Assembly (NCBI RefSeq): GCF_014652675.1
Contig: NZ_BMZG01000003.1
Span: 171,240-235,239, forward strand
Source of the DNA: Formosimonas limnophila
Lineage (GTDB): Bacteria; Pseudomonadota; Gammaproteobacteria; Burkholderiales; Burkholderiaceae
Reading direction: 5' to 3'
Length of the DNA: 64,000 bases
The translations under genes and the position numbers were made by a program. Positions 19,119 to 28,589 of the stretch are shown here, piece by piece. The notes under the pieces are model-generated. The model was not told the origin of the DNA. It made no database searches and saw only the letters and a program-made list of their open reading frames with translations. Position 1 is the first letter of the stretch. The number at the start of each line of letters is the position of its first letter.

Positions 19119-20024
19119 TTACCCGAAAACGCTCGGTGAAATCGGCACACTGCTGTCAATCGTTGTCACGCCGCTCATGCTGCGCAGCCATGTGAGTTGG
19201 CGTTTGGCGAGTTGGCGTGTCGCAGCTTGGCCTTTTTCGATGAATGTTGCTTTGTCTGTCAGCCCGTCTAAGTGTTCCCACGCTTGGCGGTAACCGACGC
19301 AGCGCATCGACGGTAAGTCAATGTGTAAGTCGCCTCGTGCGCGTAAAACCGCCATTTCATCAAGAAAGCCATCATCGAGCATTTTGAGAAAACGGGCATT
19401 GATGCGCTCGTGCAGCAAGGCGCGTGGTTCAGGATTCAGTGCGTATAGTTGTGGCGTGAAAGGCAATTCATGAACGCTGTTGTCCTCTGCGTGCCAAGCG
19501 GACATCGGTTTGCCTGAGATTTCATAAATTTCTAAAGCACGGTTGATGCGCTGGGTATCGTTCGGATTGAGTCGGGCGGCTGTGATGGGGTCGATTTTGC
19601 CCAGCTCCGCATGCAATGCTGCCCAGCCGTGCGTGGCTGCACGTGCTTCGATGCTGGCACGGATGACTGGGTTGGCGATGGGTAGATTGGTTAATGGTTC
19701 AAGCAGTGCTTTAACATACAGCATGGTGCCACCAACGAGTACGGGTAATTTGCCACGTTCGAGGATTTCGGCGATGAGGCGATTCGCATCATTGGCAAAT
19801 TGGGCGGCAGAGTATGCCTGTGTCGGCTCAATGATGTCGATGAGGTGGTGTGGGACTTGAGCCAGTTCAGTCGCGTTGGGCTTGGCTGTGCCGATGTCCA
19901 TGCCTTTGTAGATCAATGCAGAGTCCACGCTGATGATTTCGATGTCGCGGATTTGTGCGAGCGCGAGCGCGGCGGCGGTTTTGCCGCTGGCGGTGGGGCC
20001 AAGGATGAAGGGAATGGTGGGCAT
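19119..20024 (-). CDS. miaA: tRNA dimethylallyltransferase
   Basis: The enzyme adds dimethylallyl to A37 of tRNAs that read codons starting with U. The P-loop GPTASGKT lies at residues 9-16 from the chosen ATG (20024). The other blocks are [33 protein letters not shown] and [14 protein letters not shown]. The frame is open further upstream to a GTG at 20099, but family members start directly before the P-loop strand. Neither start has a clear ribosome site. It follows mutL (109 bp), the same neighbour as in many proteobacteria. Confidence 0.92.
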   Translation of the reverse strand: MPTIPFILGPTASGKTAAALALAQIRDIEIISVDSALIYKGMDIGTAKPNATELAQVPHHLIDIIEPTQAYSAAQFANDANRLIAEILERGKLPVLVGGTMLYVKALLEPLTNLPIANPVIRASIEARAATHGWAALHAELGKIDPITAARLNPNDTQRINRALEIYEISGKPMSAWHAEDNSVHELPFTPQLYALNPEPRALLHERINARFLKMLDDGFLDEMAVLRARGDLHIDLPSMRCVGYRQAWEHLDGLTDKATFIEKGQAATRQLAKRQLTWLRSMSGVTTIDSSVPISPSVFG

Positions 20025-20132
20025 GACTGGTGTTTTTATTGGTGAGGGCAGTGCTGTCCAAAAAGATGGTTGGGTGGGCAGCCTATATTTTGCCAACACG
20101 TTGTTGGTTTTGTCGTGATTTTAATCAGTGAT

Positions 20133-22034
20133 TTATTGACCGCGCATGAATAAGGCATCTAATTCTTTCATACTCATTTGTACCCATGTTGGGCGGCCAT
20201 GATTGCACTGATTGGCGCGTTCGGTCGCTTCCATGTCGCGCAAAAGTTGATTCATTTCGGGCAACGCGAGTGTGCGGTTGGCGCGGACAGCACCGTGGCA
20301 GGCGAGCGTGCCGAGCAGCTCGTTGCGCTTTTCCGTGAGGACGTGGCTGCCGCCGAATTCGTCGATGTCTGATAAAACAGCACGGGCGAGGTTGACCGCA
20401 TCAGCTTGGCGCAACAGAGTCGGGACGCTGCGGATGGCGATTTCGGACAGGCCCAGAGGTGTGAGTGACAAGCCAATGTGCTCCAGTACGTCGTGATTGG
20501 CTGGGTCAGCCAAAATGGCCAGTTCGTGAGGGCTGGCGTTGAATCGAATGGGTAGAAGCAAGTCTTGGCGTGTCAGAGGGGCTGCATTGAGGACGTTTTT
20601 GAGTCGTTCATAGACGATGCGCTCGTGCGCGGCGTGCATGTCTACTAATATGAGGCCTTTGTCATTTTGTGCGAGGATGTAAATGCCGTGGATTTGAGCC
20701 ACGGCGAAACCGAGCGGGTGTTGCGATGTGTTATGCTCAGTTGTGGTGGCTGTTTGGGCGAATTGCTCAAATGTATTCGGGGTATTCGGGTTTAGGGTAT
20801 CGGCCAATGTTTCGCTCTCGCTCTGACTGACTGGCGTGTCGAATCGGTTAGGATTGGCGTTTTGTTGTAAAAATTCGAGATAACTATGCGGGTTCTGTGC
20901 CAAAGGCAGCGGGGCTTGCCACGCTTGCGGTTTACGTGGTTGATCGAACAAGGACGTGCGTGATGCCGGTTCGTTGCTCTCTGCCTGTGTTTCGCTGCTG
21001 AGTGGTTCGGCTTGAGCGATGCGTGCGCTGGCAGTTTGTGCGAGGGATTTTTTTAAGCTGTTGGCGATGAATTGGTGAATCGCGCCGCTGTCACGAAACC
21101 GCACTTCAGTTTTTGCGGGATGAACATTGACATCAACGCCTTGTGGTGGCAGGTCAATGAACAGCACATACGAGGGAAAGCGTAAATGATGCAGCACATC
21201 TGCGTAAGCGGTGCGAATACCGTGCGAAACGACCTTGTCGCGCACGAAGCGTTGGTTGATGTAGGCGTATTGTGTGTCCGCACGCGAACGGGCAACGTCG
21301 GGTGGGCAAATCATGCCGACGATGGACAGATCACCCACAGCGTGATTCACCCAAATCGCGTGCTCAGGCAGGTTTTTACCCAATACATCAGCGATGCGCT
21401 GCTGCCAGTCGCTGATGGGGTAATGGGCGACAAGTTTATCGTTGTGCATCACCGAAAAGCCGCAATGTGGGTTTGCCAATGCGGCGCGGGTGATGTATTC
21501 AAGACAGTGAGAAAACTCAGTGGCGTCGGTTTTAAGGAATTTTCGCCGCGCGGGTGTGTTGTGGTACAGATGCGCGACTTCGATGCGCGTACCGACGTCG
21601 CCTGCGGCGGGGGCGTTTTGCCAATCACCATGGTGGTTGTGCGTGCTGGTTGCATGTGCATCTGCATCGGTGCGGCTGGTCAGACGCATTTGTGCCACAG
21701 AGGCAATCGAGGCGAGCGCTTCACCGCGAAACCCCATGGATTCAACGTGCTCGAGTTCGTCCAACGAGCGAATTTTGCTCGTCGCATGGCGTGTGACCGC
21801 CAGTGACAGCTCATCTGCTTTGATGCCGCTGCCGTTGTCGTGTATGTCTATCAGTGCCTTGCCACCTTCGATGAGTTTGATGCGAATATCGGTTGCACCC
21901 GCATCCAATGCGTTTTCTAATAATTCTTTGATGACTGACGCAGGCCGTTCCACCACTTCACCCGCCGCGATTTGGCTAATGAGGTGGTCTGGGAGTTGTG
22001 TGATGGCGCGGTGGGGGGCGAGGCGGATTTTCAT
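20133..22034 (-). CDS. mutL: DNA mismatch repair protein MutL
   Basis: This 633-residue MutL has the N-terminal GHKL ATPase (IAAGEVVERPASVIKELLEN, DNGSGI, GFRGEAL). A proline/glutamine-rich linker at about 345-440 follows, then the C-terminal dimerisation domain (ACHGAVRANRTL and CNHGRPTWVQM). MutL couples MutS to downstream nicking. The GRPT motif is present. It is the upstream partner of miaA on the minus strand. Confidence 0.95.
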   Translation of the reverse strand: MKIRLAPHRAITQLPDHLISQIAAGEVVERPASVIKELLENALDAGATDIRIKLIEGGKALIDIHDNGSGIKADELSLAVTRHATSKIRSLDELEHVESMGFRGEALASIASVAQMRLTSRTDADAHATSTHNHHGDWQNAPAAGDVGTRIEVAHLYHNTPARRKFLKTDATEFSHCLEYITRAALANPHCGFSVMHNDKLVAHYPISDWQQRIADVLGKNLPEHAIWVNHAVGDLSIVGMICPPDVARSRADTQYAYINQRFVRDKVVSHGIRTAYADVLHHLRFPSYVLFIDLPPQGVDVNVHPAKTEVRFRDSGAIHQFIANSLKKSLAQTASARIAQAEPLSSETQAESNEPASRTSLFDQPRKPQAWQAPLPLAQNPHSYLEFLQQNANPNRFDTPVSQSESETLADTLNPNTPNTFEQFAQTATTTEHNTSQHPLGFAVAQIHGIYILAQNDKGLILVDMHAAHERIVYERLKNVLNAAPLTRQDLLLPIRFNASPHELAILADPANHDVLEHIGLSLTPLGLSEIAIRSVPTLLRQADAVNLARAVLSDIDEFGGSHVLTEKRNELLGTLACHGAVRANRTLALPEMNQLLRDMEATERANQCNHGRPTWVQMSMKELDALFMRGQ

Positions 22035-22385
22035 GGCGTGCTTTGATTAATTAATCTGTGATTTTACCCGTAGTTTTCCAGATGTGTTGGGATGATACGG
22101 ATTTGCTCTGTTGATTTAATTTATTCTGCTTTGACGAGGGCATATTTCGATGTTGTTTTTTAATTTTCTGAAGTCTTGATTGGTGACTGGTGTGGGTTTT
22201 TCTTGAGTTATTTCTGTTGCGCTGCCGCAATTACTCAGATTCTCCATGCTTGTACGTCATATTGCTGCCTTGAGACATGAGCCTTATGATGGTATTTATG
22301 TGTTGGTTGCGTTCGATTTCGTTCTGCCAAAACGATGTGTTATGATGGCGCACTTTTTAACCTGTCGGTAACCTAAGGAGTCCTT
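22035..22385 (+). promoter_or_regulatory. 351-bp gap with dedA promoter candidate
   Basis: I see no gene in this divergent gap between mutL and dedA. Near its end an extended -10 element TG-T-TATGAT (22338-22346) lies about 40 bases before the dedA start, without a recognisable -35. An AAGGAG ribosome site is at 22374-22379. The rest is unstructured AT-rich sequence. Confidence 0.4.
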
Positions 22386-23042
22386 GTGGACGCAGTGATT
22401 CAGTTTTTTTCTATGATTATGCATCCTGAGCAGTTGGATGTTTTGATTTCTCAGTATGGTGTGTACATTTACCTGATTCTCTTTTTGATTGTGTTTGGCG
22501 AAACAGGGTTTGTGGTGTTGCCGTTTTTACCTGGTGATTCTTTGTTGTTCATTGCTGGTGCTTTTGCAGCATCGGGAGCTATGAATGTTTGGATACTGAT
22601 GGCGTTGCTCATTAGTGCGGCAGTGCTGGGCAATACTCTAAATTACTGGATTGGCAGTGTGGTTGGACACAGGATTTATGATGTTGACAGTCGCTGGATT
22701 AGCCGAGAAGCTTTGATGAAGACCCATTCGTTTTATGAAAAACATGGCGGTAAGACGATTGTACTTGCTCGATTCGTACCTCTCGTGCGCACATTTGCAC
22801 CATTTGTTGCAGGGGTTTCTGAGATGAGTTGGTCTCGATTCCAACAGTACAATATATTGGGCGCAGTGTTGTGGGTAGTGGCATTTGTTGGCGGCGGTTA
22901 TCTGTTTGGTAATGTGCCTGGCGTAAAAGAGCATTTGGGTTTGATCGCCTTGGTGGGACTGTCTGCGGCGATTGTGCCTGTCGTAGGCGGTGTTTTGTGG
23001 AGTTTTGTGAAAAAGACAAAAGCCAAGAAAGCCACCCTGTAA
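22386..23042 (+). CDS. DedA family membrane protein
   Basis: This 218-residue protein begins with GTG behind an AAGGAG ribosome site. The DedA/SNARE-associated signature is present: GETGFVVLPFLPGDSLLF, then LGNTLNYWIGSVVGH, FYEKHGGKTIVLARFVPLVRTFAPFVAG and a membrane helix before a lysine-rich end. DedA proteins act as lipid carrier flippases (undecaprenyl phosphate or phospholipid) and affect envelope stability. The acidic and arginine residues of the conserved re-entrant loop are intact. It appears to be a single-gene transcript. Confidence 0.92.
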   Translation: MDAVIQFFSMIMHPEQLDVLISQYGVYIYLILFLIVFGETGFVVLPFLPGDSLLFIAGAFAASGAMNVWILMALLISAAVLGNTLNYWIGSVVGHRIYDVDSRWISREALMKTHSFYEKHGGKTIVLARFVPLVRTFAPFVAGVSEMSWSRFQQYNILGAVLWVVAFVGGGYLFGNVPGVKEHLGLIALVGLSAAIVPVVGGVLWSFVKKTKAKKATL

Positions 23043-23099
23043 TATCACTTAGCCAGAATGCTGCATCGCCGCATTTTAAAAACTATTCTGCACCGAAAT

Positions 23100-23130
23100 A
23101 AAACGCGCTCTCTCATTGGAGCGCGTTTTT
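23100..23130 (+). terminator. Terminator of the dedA gene
   Basis: AAAACGCGCTC, loop TCTCATTG, GAGCGCGTTTTT follows the dedA stop codon by 57 bases. Confidence 0.85.
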
Positions 23131-23403
23131 GCTTTTATGAGGTACAGCTTGGGCAAAATAGTGCACAAAATATGCAATTGTTGCTTGCTTTTTAACCCTG
23201 CCTTGCATAATAATCGTGGCCATGGGTTGTGCACTGTACTGGTGAAATGCTCGTGACGGTTCAATCAGAATTGTTCGAGACATCAGTTAAAGTGTAGAAC
23301 GCTGACAGAGCAGTTCTTTAAATAAGTGGTTTTGCTTATAAAGTAATGCCACACGGGTTGGGTGACCGCCTTCACACTTAAGTTTGACACTTGGAGAAAA
23401 ACG
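23131..23403 (+). promoter_or_regulatory. Leader region and promoter candidate of the liv cluster
   Basis: No gene is visible here. TTCTTT (23314-23319) and TATAAA (23337-23342) with a 17-base spacer make a plausible sigma-70 promoter for livK, giving a leader of about 55 bases. The upstream part contains GTGCAC twice (23160-23165 and 23229-23234), a possible palindromic regulator site. GGAG at 23393-23396 is the livK ribosome site. Confidence 0.4.
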
Positions 23404-24603
23404 ATGCAAAAAATGTGGAAATTATTGCCTTTGGCTGCTGTTGTTGCATTGGCAGCTTGTAACAAACCTGCAGATGCTCCTAAAGCTGATGCGAAACCTG
23501 CTGACGGCGCTGCTGGCGGTGAAATCGTTGTAAAAATCGGTAGTGGTGCACCAAAATCTGGTGGTATTGCTCACTTGGGTCAAGACAACGAAATGGGCGC
23601 GCAATTGGCCGTGAACGAAATCAACGCCAAAGGCGATTTGATGATTGGCGGCAAAAAAGTCAAACTCGAATTGATGGGTGAGGATGACGCTGGCGATCCA
23701 AAACAAGGCGCGACTGTTGCTCAAAAAATGGTTGACGCAAAGGTCGTGGCTGTTGTTGGTCACTTGAACTCTGGCGTTTCTATGCCTGCTAACGCGATCT
23801 ACGGCGCGGCTGGTATTGTTCAGGTTTCTCCTTCATCAACCAACCCTGATTACACGCTCAAAGGCGTGAAAACTCCAGGTGGTTCTGTGAGCTCATACCG
23901 TGTGGTTGCTAATGATATTCAACAAGGTTCTGCTATCGGTAAATACGTGATGGAAAAAGGCGGCAAAAACATTGCTATCTTGGACGACGCGACTCAATAC
24001 GGTAAAGGCTTGGCTGACTACGTTGAGAAAACATTGAAAGATGGTGGTTCTAAGGTGACCAGCCGTGAAGCTTTGACTGACAAAACAACTGACTTTAAAG
24101 GCGTTTTGGCTAAGTTGAAAGCTGAAAATCCTGACTACATTTTCTGGGGTGGCATGGATGACACGGGCGCTGCTTTGAGCAAACAAATGAAAGAGTTGGG
24201 CTTGAAAGCCAAGTTGGTTTCAGGTGACGGCGCTTGTACTGCTAAGTTCATTGAATTGGCTGGTGATTCAGCTGAAGGTGTGATCTGCACACAAGCAGGT
24301 GCTCCTGTGTCAAAAATGGCTAAAGGCGCTGAATTCCAAGCCAACTACGAAAAAACCTTCCCAGGCAAGAAAGTGGAAATCTACTCTCCATTTGCTTACG
24401 ATGCGGTATACGCGATTGTTGCAGCGATGAAAGCAGCTGACTCTGTAGAGCCAGAAAAAATCGCTAAAGCTATGGCTGGCGTGTCTTTTGATGGTTTGAT
24501 TGGTAAAGTAGCATTTGATGAGAAAGGCGATATCAAAGGCGGAGTTATTACTGTACAAGAAATCAAAAACAAAAAATTAGAAGTGGTTGCAACCGTCATG
24601 TAA
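23404..24603 (+). CDS. livK: Branched-chain amino-acid ABC transporter binding lipoprotein
   Basis: The chosen ATG (23404) follows GGAG and opens a lipoprotein signal with lipidated Cys19 (ALAACNKP). An alanine/lysine/aspartate-rich linker (PADAPKADAKPADG) follows. The mature domain is a type I periplasmic binding protein of the Leu/Ile/Val family (DDAGDPKQGATVAQKMVD, VVGHLNSGVS, GIVQVSPSSTNP). Lipid anchoring is atypical for proteobacterial LivK, which are usually soluble. It heads a five-gene transporter and is followed by its own terminator, which would give it an excess over the permease. Confidence 0.9.
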   Translation: MQKMWKLLPLAAVVALAACNKPADAPKADAKPADGAAGGEIVVKIGSGAPKSGGIAHLGQDNEMGAQLAVNEINAKGDLMIGGKKVKLELMGEDDAGDPKQGATVAQKMVDAKVVAVVGHLNSGVSMPANAIYGAAGIVQVSPSSTNPDYTLKGVKTPGGSVSSYRVVANDIQQGSAIGKYVMEKGGKNIAILDDATQYGKGLADYVEKTLKDGGSKVTSREALTDKTTDFKGVLAKLKAENPDYIFWGGMDDTGAALSKQMKELGLKAKLVSGDGACTAKFIELAGDSAEGVICTQAGAPVSKMAKGAEFQANYEKTFPGKKVEIYSPFAYDAVYAIVAAMKAADSVEPEKIAKAMAGVSFDGLIGKVAFDEKGDIKGGVITVQEIKNKKLEVVATVM

Positions 24604-24613
24604 TTATGGCGAC

Positions 24614-24647
24614 AAAAAGCCCTGACCAAAACGGTTAGGGCTTTTTT
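24614..24647 (+). terminator. Terminator between livK and livH
   Basis: AAAAAGCCCTGACC, loop AAAAC, GGTTAGGGCTTTTT has a strong stem with one G-T pair and a T run. Partial read-through would give low livHMGF and high livK expression. Confidence 0.85.
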
Positions 24648-24767
24648 ATGCACAAAGAGACAAAAAATTAGTTGGTTTGATAAAGAATAATGACTTTTCA
24701 ACCTAAAAAAATAATCCAGTATAAGCATATCAATATGTTTTGATGGACATGATGAAGGAGCGCTGAG

Positions 24768-25679
24768 ATGGAGTTAGAAAAATTCTTCCAGCTTTTGATT
24801 GGTGGCGTGGTGGTAGGCAGTATTTATGCCATGATTGCCTTAGGTTATACAATGGTTTACGGTATTCTGGGTATCATTAACTTCGCTCATGCTGAAGTGA
24901 TGATGATCGGTGCCATGGTGGCGATGACTGTGTCATCGATACTCATTGCAGCAGGCTTGCCTCTTTTGGTGGTTTTGCTGTTGGCGGCTTTGGTCGCGAT
25001 GATGGCTTGTATGATTTTGAGTTACTGTATGGAGCGGTTCGCTTATCGTCCCTTGCGTAATGCGCCAAAATTAACACCACTGATTACGGCAATTGGTTTG
25101 TCGTTTTTGATACAAGCAGTAGCACAACTGATTTGGGGTAAGTCGCCACGCCCATTCCCCGAGCTTTTGCCATCAACACGCGTTATCTTGTTTGGTGATG
25201 TGGGTATCACAGTTCGTGAGATTGTCATTGTTGGTTTATCGATTGTGATGATGATGGGGCTGTTGACATTGGTTGAGCGAACCAAACTCGGTCGAGCGAT
25301 GCGCGCCACGTCCGAAAATGTCGGTGTGACAGGTTTAATGGGTGTGAATCCCAATCGTGTGATCTCTGCAACGTTCATGATCGGTGCTGCCTTGGCTGCT
25401 GTTGCTGGCATTATGTATGCCATGAACTCTGGCGGTAAAGCGCATTTTTATATGGGCTTTATGCCAGGTATGAAGGCCTTTGTTGCGGCAGTGCTTGGTG
25501 GAATTGGCAATATTCCTGGTGCTGTGGTTGGTGGGATTGTGCTCGGCTTGGCTGAGGCATTTGGCGCTGGTTATATCAGCTCGGAGTATCAAGACGTATT
25601 TGCCTTTGTGGTACTGGTTGTGGTTTTGATTTTCCGTCCATCAGGTTTATTGGGTCAGCGCACTGCTGATCGCGCATAA
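24768..25679 (+). CDS. livH: Branched-chain amino-acid ABC permease LivH
   Basis: This 303-residue permease has about eight membrane helices. It carries the family motif GYTMVYGILGIINFAHAEV near the N-terminus and the ATP-subunit docking loop RAMRATSENVGVTGLMGVNP. A conserved GGIGNIPGAVVGGIVLG lies near the C-terminus. It forms the membrane channel with LivM. An AAGGAG site precedes the ATG. The stop is ten bases from livM. Confidence 0.95.
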   Translation: MELEKFFQLLIGGVVVGSIYAMIALGYTMVYGILGIINFAHAEVMMIGAMVAMTVSSILIAAGLPLLVVLLLAALVAMMACMILSYCMERFAYRPLRNAPKLTPLITAIGLSFLIQAVAQLIWGKSPRPFPELLPSTRVILFGDVGITVREIVIVGLSIVMMMGLLTLVERTKLGRAMRATSENVGVTGLMGVNPNRVISATFMIGAALAAVAGIMYAMNSGGKAHFYMGFMPGMKAFVAAVLGGIGNIPGAVVGGIVLGLAEAFGAGYISSEYQDVFAFVVLVVVLIFRPSGLLGQRTADRA

Positions 25680-25689
25680 GGAGGGCACT

Positions 25690-26820
25690 ATGAGTTTCTT
25701 ACAAAAATTAAGCCCTAAGGATTCAATGTTGGGCATTCTCATCTGCGCAGTGCTGTTGATGTTGATGCCCTTCGCTGTCCAATTTTTGGGTAATACAGCT
25801 TGGGTTCGGATTATCGATTACACATTGCTATACATCATGTTGGCTCTGGGTTTGAACTTAGTGGTCGGTTTTGCAGGTCTTTTGGACTTGGGTTATATCG
25901 CCTTCTATGCTGTGGGCGCTTACATGGTGGCTTTGTTGGCTTCGCCTCACTTGTCTGATAACTTTGCCTCTATCAAAGCGGCGTTCCCTGATGGTTGGCA
26001 CGTTCCTTTGTGGGTCACCATACCCTTAGGTGCAGCGTTGGCTGCTGTTGCGGGTTTGATTCTGGGTGCGCCTATTTTGAAATTGCGTGGTGATTATCTG
26101 GCGCTGGTGACATTGGGCTTTGGTGAAATCATCCGTATTTTCATGAATAACTTGGGTAAAGATGGCTTTAACTTAACCAACGGCCCACGTGGTATCGCAC
26201 GTATTGACCCTGTCAGTATTTTTGGTCATCAACTGAGCAAGCCTTTGGATTTGGGTTTTGTGACCTTGTCTAAAGAGTTCCAGTATTACTACTTATTCTT
26301 GGCTTTGGTCGTGTTGAGCGTGTTTGTTTGCTATCGTTTGCAAAACTCTCGTTTGGGTCGCGCATGGATGGCTTTGCGCGAGGATGATATTGCGGCCAAG
26401 GCGATGGGTATTAATGTACGCAACATCAAATTGCTCGCCTTTGCATTGGGCGCGACATTTGGTGGTGTGGCTGGTGGTATGTTTGCATCGTTCCAAGGCT
26501 TTATTTCTCCGGAGTCATTCACATACATGGAATCCATTATTATTTTAGCGATGGTGGTTCTAGGTGGGATGGGGCACATTCCAGGTGTGATCTTGGGCGC
26601 GGTATTGATGTCGCTGTTCCCTGAGTTTTTGCGTTATGTCGTTGATCCAGTTCAAAAAGCAGTGTTTGGTAGCGTGGTCATTGACACAGCTATTTTGCGT
26701 CAATTGATTTTGGGTTCGGCGATGGTGTTGATTATGTTGTACCGTCCTAAGGGCTTGTGGCCAACTCCGACGCGTGAAGACAAAAAAGTGGTCGAAGCTG
26801 ACCCGAGCGCGACGGCATAA
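25690..26820 (+). CDS. livM: Branched-chain amino-acid ABC permease LivM
   Basis: This 376-residue permease shows the LivM motif GLNLVVGFAGLLDLGYIAFYA, the long loop typical of LivM (ILKLRGDYLALVTLGFGEII) and the coupling segment RAWMALREDDIAAKAMGINV. GGMGHIPGVILGAVLM near the C-terminus mirrors LivH. It pairs with LivH in the inner membrane. A GGAG site lies just before its start, and livG begins 11 bases after its stop. Confidence 0.95.
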   Translation: MSFLQKLSPKDSMLGILICAVLLMLMPFAVQFLGNTAWVRIIDYTLLYIMLALGLNLVVGFAGLLDLGYIAFYAVGAYMVALLASPHLSDNFASIKAAFPDGWHVPLWVTIPLGAALAAVAGLILGAPILKLRGDYLALVTLGFGEIIRIFMNNLGKDGFNLTNGPRGIARIDPVSIFGHQLSKPLDLGFVTLSKEFQYYYLFLALVVLSVFVCYRLQNSRLGRAWMALREDDIAAKAMGINVRNIKLLAFALGATFGGVAGGMFASFQGFISPESFTYMESIIILAMVVLGGMGHIPGVILGAVLMSLFPEFLRYVVDPVQKAVFGSVVIDTAILRQLILGSAMVLIMLYRPKGLWPTPTREDKKVVEADPSATA

Positions 26821-26831
26821 GGAGAGATGAA

Positions 26832-27602
26832 ATGACTCAAGAAAATATCATGCTCTCGATTAAGGGCGTTAACAAAAGTTTTGGTGGTTTAAAAGCCTTA
26901 CAAAATGTTAGTCTCGAAGTCAAAAAAGACACCATTTATGGCCTTATTGGTCCGAATGGTGCTGGTAAAACCACGTTTTTTAATGTCATCACGGGTTTGT
27001 ACGAGCCAGATTCTGGTGAGTTTGTGCTCAATGGTGCACACTACGAGCCAACTGCGGTTCACGAAGTTGCCAAATCAGGTATTGCGCGGACGTTTCAAAA
27101 CATTCGTTTGTTTGGCAACATGACCGCCCTTGAAAACGTCATGGTTGGTCGTCACGTGCGTACCAAGGGTGGTGTACTGGGTTCGATTTTTGGTAGTAAA
27201 GCGGTGAAGAAAGAAGAAGCGGATATCAAAGCACGTGCTATGGAGTTGCTCAACTATGTGGGTATTGGGCAATACCATGACTACGTGGCGCGTAATTTGG
27301 CTTATGGTTTGCAGCGTCGTCTCGAAATTGCTCGGGCATTGGCTACCGATCCAAAGCTGCTCGCGTTGGATGAGCCCGCGGCAGGGATGAACTCAACCGA
27401 AAAGCTTGATTTGACCAAGTTGCTGCGTAAAATTTCTGACGACGGTACGACCATTCTTATCATCGAACACGATGTGAAACTGATTATGGAGTTGTGTGAT
27501 GAAATGACCGTGTTGAACTATGGCGAAATCTTGGTTCAAGGCAAGCCTGATCATGTACGACATGACGAAGGCTTTATCAGTGCATATCTTGGAGGACATT
27601 AA
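26832..27602 (+). CDS. livG: Branched-chain amino-acid ABC ATPase LivG
   Basis: This 256-residue ATPase has Walker A GPNGAGKTTFF, the Q-loop ARTFQNIRLF, a signature replaced by the LivG form NLAYGLQRRLEIARAL, and Walker B LLALDEPAAGMNSTE. The H-loop is IIEHDVKLI. The LivG-specific insertion between Q-loop and signature is present. It dimerises with LivF. Confidence 0.95.
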   Translation: MTQENIMLSIKGVNKSFGGLKALQNVSLEVKKDTIYGLIGPNGAGKTTFFNVITGLYEPDSGEFVLNGAHYEPTAVHEVAKSGIARTFQNIRLFGNMTALENVMVGRHVRTKGGVLGSIFGSKAVKKEEADIKARAMELLNYVGIGQYHDYVARNLAYGLQRRLEIARALATDPKLLALDEPAAGMNSTEKLDLTKLLRKISDDGTTILIIEHDVKLIMELCDEMTVLNYGEILVQGKPDHVRHDEGFISAYLGGH

Positions 27603-27603
27603 T

Positions 27604-28320
27604 ATGACACAACCAATGCTCAGTATCAAAGGCCTGAAAGTTGCCTACGGCGGGATTCAAGCAGTTCGAAACGTGGATATGGATGTTTATGAGGGCGAGT
27701 TGGTGACCTTGATTGGTTCAAATGGTGCGGGTAAAACCACCACGCTCAAAGCCACCACAGGTATGGTCCCGATGAAAGGTGGCGAAATTAGCTACCGTGG
27801 CAAATCCATCAAGGGTGTGCCAAGCTGGGAGCTGCTCGCGCAAGGTTTGGTGATGGTTCCTGAAGGTCGTGGTGTTTTTGCACGGATGACGATTACCGAA
27901 AACTTGCAGATGGGTGCTTATTTGCGCAATGACAAAGAGGGTATTGAGGCGGACATCGAAAAAATGTTTGGTATCTTTCCCCGTTTGAAAGAGCGTGCCA
28001 CTCAGCTGGCGGGCACAATGTCTGGTGGTGAACAGCAAATGCTGGCTATGGCTCGTGCTTTGATGAGTAAGCCTAAATTGCTCATCATGGATGAGCCGAC
28101 AATGGGGTTGTCACCTGCGATGACGAAAACGATTTTTGAAGTCATCAGAACGGTATCGAGCGAAGGCATGACGCTTTTATTGGTCGAACAAAATGCAAAA
28201 CTGGCACTGCAAGCAGCAGACCGTGGTTATGTTATGAGTTCGGGTGAAACCATTATGAATGGCAAAGCCTCTGATATGTTGGATGATGAGGAAGTGCAAA
28301 AAGCGTATTTGGGTGAATAA
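27604..28320 (+). CDS. livF: Branched-chain amino-acid ABC ATPase LivF
   Basis: The ATG at 27604 follows GGAGG and is two bases after the livG stop. The 238-residue ATPase has Walker A GSNGAGKTTT, the signature MSGGEQQMLAMARALM, Walker B LLIMDEPTMGLSP and H-loop LLVEQNAKLAL. It is the second ATPase of the transporter. The cluster is in the canonical order livK-H-M-G-F. Confidence 0.95.
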   Translation: MTQPMLSIKGLKVAYGGIQAVRNVDMDVYEGELVTLIGSNGAGKTTTLKATTGMVPMKGGEISYRGKSIKGVPSWELLAQGLVMVPEGRGVFARMTITENLQMGAYLRNDKEGIEADIEKMFGIFPRLKERATQLAGTMSGGEQQMLAMARALMSKPKLLIMDEPTMGLSPAMTKTIFEVIRTVSSEGMTLLLVEQNAKLALQAADRGYVMSSGETIMNGKASDMLDDEEVQKAYLGE

Positions 28321-28337
28321 TTCATCTTTTTGTGAAT

Positions 28338-28367
28338 AAGAAACCCGCTCAATCGAGCGGGTTTCTT
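28338..28367 (+). terminator. Terminator of the liv cluster
   Basis: AAGAAACCCGCTC, loop AATC, GAGCGGGTTTCTT is a perfect 13-bp stem shortly after livF. Confidence 0.88.
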
Positions 28368-28414
28368 GTTGCCTGACTGTGCTAAACTTTGGGTTAAACT
28401 ATGAGGCACCTCTG

Positions 28415-28449
28415 TCAGCTTTGCTGATTAGGGCTTGATAAATCAAGCC
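28415..28449. repeat. Tandem small palindromes upstream of the AddB-like gene
   Basis: TCAGC-TTT-GCTGA is followed immediately by GGCTTGAT-AA-ATCAAGCC (28432-28449). Both are perfect stems and neither has a T run. They look like a dispersed intergenic palindromic element rather than a terminator, but copy number cannot be seen here. Confidence 0.4.
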
Positions 28450-28508
28450 TCTACAGTTTTTCGATGTGCCGATAAGCAATGGATAACAACGGATTTTTTT
28501 GAAATGAC

Positions 28509-28514
28509 TATAAT
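28509..28514 (+). promoter_or_regulatory. -10 element TATAAT before the AddB-like gene
   Basis: A perfect TATAAT lies about 75 bases upstream of the chosen ATG. There is no clear -35. Transcription from it would start around 28521, after the TTG at 28515, which argues against that TTG as the start codon. Confidence 0.4.
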
Positions 28515-28589
28515 TTGACACGGGTTTGTGTCAACACATGCTTCTTCGATAACACATTCCTACCATGGCTTGAACAACCAAAACCACTG

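Noticed and set aside
20025-20099. Upstream GTG start of miaA
   Set aside because: MiaA proteins begin directly ahead of the P-loop; the 25 extra residues match nothing known.
23131-23290. Small reading frames between dedA and livK
   Set aside because: They lack ribosome sites and protein-like composition.
28515-28589. TTG start of the AddB-like gene
   Set aside because: A TATAAT box ends at 28514, so transcription would start after this codon; the ATG at 28590 fits better.
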